49,985 bases of DNA from an uncultured Alistipes sp. (GTDB lineage: Bacteria; Bacteroidota; Bacteroidia; Bacteroidales; Rikenellaceae): the NCBI GenBank assembly GCA_900769405.1, contig CAAGGL010000028.1, positions 1 through 49,985 of the forward strand. The letters are read 5' to 3'. The position numbers and the translations under genes are program-made. The notes beneath the pieces were generated by a model. It worked only from the letters and a program-made list of their open reading frames with translations. It was not told where the DNA came from and did not search any database. This document shows, piece by piece, positions 47,925 through 49,985 of this stretch (its first letter is position 1; every line of letters starts with the position of its first letter).

Positions 47925-49705
47925 CAAAACTCACCGGAAGAGTGATTCAAGGCAACCGTCTGGGGCGCACGATCGGCTTCCCGACGGCCAATATCGAAAT
48001 AGCGTGCCACTACCAATCGAGCAATGGTGTCTATGCCGCGCGAGTACATTTGCAGGACGGACGCGAGTACCAGGCGATGGCAAATCTGGGACACCGCCCG
48101 ACGGTTACCGATTGTGGAGTGCTGTGGCTCGAAGCCCACTTGTTTGATTTCGACGAGGAGATCTACGGACAGGTGATCGAGGTCGATCTGATGCAGAAGA
48201 TTCGCAACGAACGCCGTTTCGAGAGCATCAACGCCCTGCGCGAGCAGCTGATTAAGGACAAACAACAAACATTAAAAATATTTAACACTATGTTCATCGA
48301 CACTACTATCCCCTACCGCGTGGCGGACATCTCGCTGGCTGAGTGGGGTCGCAAAGAGATCGAGGTTTCGGAGCACGAAATGCCCGGTCTGATGGCACTG
48401 CGCCGCAAGTATGGCGCACAGAAGCCTCTCAAAGGCGCACGAATTATGGGTTCGCTCCATATGACAATCCAAACCGCTGTACTGATCGAGACCCTCGTTG
48501 AGCTGGGTGCCGAGGTACGTTGGTGCTCGTGCAACATCTTCTCGACTCAGGACCACGCCGCAGCAGCAATCGCTAAGGCTGGTGTTCCCGTCTTCGCTTG
48601 GAAGGGCGAGACGCTCGAAGAGTATTGGTGGTGCACCGCTATGGCACTCTCGTTCGAGGGCGGCAAGGGTCCCAACCTGATCGTTGACGATGGTGGCGAC
48701 GCGACGCTGTTGATCCACCAGGGTTTTGCTGCCGAGAAGGACGCAACAACTCTCGACCGCGAGGCTGGCAGCTACGAGGAGAGCGTGATCATCGACACCC
48801 TGCGCAAGCTGTTGGAGGAGGATCCCCAGAAGTGGCACCGCACCGTCGAGGAGTGGAAGGGCGTTTCGGAGGAGACCACCACGGGCGTACACCGTCTGTA
48901 TCAGATGCAGGAGCGCGGCGAGCTGCTCGTTCCCGCAATCAACGTAAACGACTCGGTAACCAAGTCGAAGTTCGACAACCTGTACGGTTGCCGCGAGTCG
49001 CTGGCTGACGGTATCAAGCGCGCTACCGACGTAATGATCGCAGGTAAGGTTGTTGTGGTTTGCGGCTATGGCGACGTAGGTAAGGGTTGCGCACGCTCGA
49101 TGCGTTCGTATGGTGCTCGCGTTATCGTCACCGAGATCGACCCCATCTGCGCATTGCAGGCAGCAATGGAGGGCTTCGAGGTTATGCGCGTCGAGGACGC
49201 TCTGCCTGAGGGTAACATCTACGTAACTACGACGGGTAACTGCGACATCATCACCTTGGAGCATATGCAGGGTATGCGCGACCAGGCTATCGTCTGCAAC
49301 ATCGGTCACTTCGACAACGAGATCCAGATGGCTCGCTTGGAGGCTTCGGACGCAGTGAAGAGCACCATCAAGCCGCAGGTTGACAAGTACACCTTCGCCG
49401 ATGGTCACTCGATCTTCATTTTGGCTGAGGGTCGTCTTGTGAACTTGGGTTGCGCTACGGGTCACCCCTCGTTCGTGATGAGTAACTCGTTCACCAACCA
49501 GACCCTCGCACAGATGAAGCTGTGGGAGGATCGCGAGAATCCCGTTGTGGGCGTAACCCGCCTGCCGAAGGAGCTCGACGAGGAGGTTGCACGTCTTCAC
49601 TTGGAGAATATCGGCGTTCGCCTCACAACCCTGACTCAGAAGCAGGCCGACTATATCGGCGTGAAGGTCGAGGGTCCGTTCAAGGCTGACCACTACCGCT
49701 ATTAG
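47921..49705 (+). CDS. ahcY: Riboflavin kinase domain fused in frame to adenosylhomocysteinase
   Basis: One open frame of 594 residues. Residues 1-123 are a free-standing flavokinase domain (GRTIGFPTANIE at 14-25, NGVYAARV, catalytic-type EAHLFDF, then VIEVDLMQKIRNERRF). It lacks the FMN adenylyltransferase half of RibF. Residues 124-594 are complete S-adenosylhomocysteine hydrolase, starting at Met124 (ATG 48290): MFIDTTIPYRVADISLAEWG, VVCGYGDVGKGCARS for NAD, and the C-terminal KADHYRY. No stop codon separates the two. The last ~12 codons before ATG 48290 look like an AT-rich leader, so AhcY may also start there alone. The hydrolase splits SAH into adenosine and homocysteine. Confidence 0.85.
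   Translation: MTKLTGRVIQGNRLGRTIGFPTANIEIACHYQSSNGVYAARVHLQDGREYQAMANLGHRPTVTDCGVLWLEAHLFDFDEEIYGQVIEVDLMQKIRNERRFESINALREQLIKDKQQTLKIFNTMFIDTTIPYRVADISLAEWGRKEIEVSEHEMPGLMALRRKYGAQKPLKGARIMGSLHMTIQTAVLIETLVELGAEVRWCSCNIFSTQDHAAAAIAKAGVPVFAWKGETLEEYWWCTAMALSFEGGKGPNLIVDDGGDATLLIHQGFAAEKDATTLDREAGSYEESVIIDTLRKLLEEDPQKWHRTVEEWKGVSEETTTGVHRLYQMQERGELLVPAINVNDSVTKSKFDNLYGCRESLADGIKRATDVMIAGKVVVVCGYGDVGKGCARSMRSYGARVIVTEIDPICALQAAMEGFEVMRVEDALPEGNIYVTTTGNCDIITLEHMQGMRDQAIVCNIGHFDNEIQMARLEASDAVKSTIKPQVDKYTFADGHSIFILAEGRLVNLGCATGHPSFVMSNSFTNQTLAQMKLWEDRENPVVGVTRLPKELDEEVARLHLENIGVRLTTLTQKQADYIGVKVEGPFKADHYRY
48290..48292 (+). promoter_or_regulatory. Likely internal start codon of AhcY
   Basis: ATG at codon 124 is where AhcY homology begins. 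It is preceded by the AT-rich stretch AACATTAAAAATATTTAACA typical of start regions in this phylum. No TAnnTTTG promoter is seen close by, so an independent AhcY would come from internal initiation on the operon mRNA. Confidence 0.5.
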
Positions 49706-49726
49706 AATTCGACATTCGATACTAAG

Positions 49727-49755
49727 CCGCACTCCGCGAGGGGTGCGGTTTTTTT
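49727..49755 (+). terminator. ahcY operon terminator
   Basis: CCGCACTC (49727-49734) pairs with GGGTGCGG (49741-49748), one G-U, followed by seven T. Confidence 0.85.
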
Positions 49756-49775
49756 GTTTAAGAGGATATATTAAA

Positions 49776-49797
49776 TCTCTGCGTGGACTGCGGAGCT
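49776..49797 (+). repeat. Dispersed 22-bp repeat, copy 2
   Basis: It matches the complement of 42571-42592 at 20 of 22 positions. The rest of the right edge (49798-49985) contains hairpins CCCACC/GGTGGG (about 49804-49819), CGCGGGCG/CGCCCGCG (about 49856-49878) and overlapping stems at 49949-49980, but no gene I can support. Confidence 0.6.
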
Positions 49798-49985
49798 GCC
49801 GCGCCCACCAAAGGGTGGGTTTTGCTAAATATAGGTTTGCAAAATCAACTCTTATCGCGGGCGGAGCACTCGCCCGCGTTCCTTGGACTTCGCACTGCGC
49901 GAATTTCGGAAAAAGTGAGAGTGGGATTTTTGCCGTTAAAAAAGATGACCGTTTGATCGCTTCAAACGCGCGTAGCGATCTTTTA

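Noticed and set aside
48245..48289. SAH riboswitch in front of ahcY
   Set aside because: Only a short AT-rich stretch within coding sequence precedes AhcY; there is no room or structure for the riboswitch.

Overview
The window looks like a chromosomal segment of a Bacteroidales bacterium, most likely Alistipes or a close Rikenellaceae relative. The clues are the 5' end of a 16S rRNA gene with a Bacteroidetes sequence at the left edge, the promoter pattern TTTG-N19..21-TAnnTTTG before many genes, the lack of Shine-Dalgarno sequences, and families typical of the phylum (DUF6377, GldH, RicT/PSP1, a free-standing flavokinase, large type-2-like IleRS). The genus is an inference; no database search was possible. 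Nearly everything is housekeeping or envelope-related. No insertion sequence, prophage, CRISPR array or tRNA gene was found.

Layout. 1-700: the 16S start on the minus strand, driven by two tandem promoters. 0.7-3.1 kb: an NlpC/P60-like lipoprotein, an AT-rich membrane acyltransferase with a nine-G tract in its tenth to twelfth codons, then ribosomal proteins L35 and L20. 3.2-5.5 kb: a GH3 N-acetylhexosaminidase, a 56-residue winged-helix protein and an orphan PqqD-like protein. 5.7-11.9 kb: a co-directional run with recQ, a DEDDy exonuclease, an RlmI-type rRNA methyltransferase, an FkbM methyltransferase, a helix-hairpin-helix (HhH) membrane protein and rpsU. 11.9-12.5 kb: a gene-free stretch that appears to encode a structured small RNA on the minus strand. 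12.5-18.4 kb: a DUF6377 sensor/regulator, a DUF4332 protein, DsbD, an NlpE-like lipoprotein and a beta-barrel protein. 18.6-25.2 kb: valS-ileS-dksA-like operon on the minus strand. 25.5-30.8 kb: a MATE transporter, a tandem pair of mosaic secreted paralogues, then ricT-gldH-trmB. 30.9-34.4 kb: a prolyl oligopeptidase and aspartate kinase on the minus strand. 34.5-42.4 kb: birA, gcvH, envelope proteins, greA, cardiolipin synthase, a phosphodiester glycosidase and oxyR. 42.8-49.7 kb: a tight operon rsfS-ftsH-cdsA-psd-AI-2E transporter-flavokinase/ahcY.

The last operon joins ribosome silencing, membrane proteolysis and phospholipid synthesis. Its final frame fuses a flavokinase domain to S-adenosylhomocysteine hydrolase with no stop codon between them. 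The findings I rank highest are that fusion, the poly-G tract in the acyltransferase (a classic phase-variation layout), the unannotated structured RNA near 12.2 kb, and a perfect 12-bp inverted repeat around the ricT promoter.
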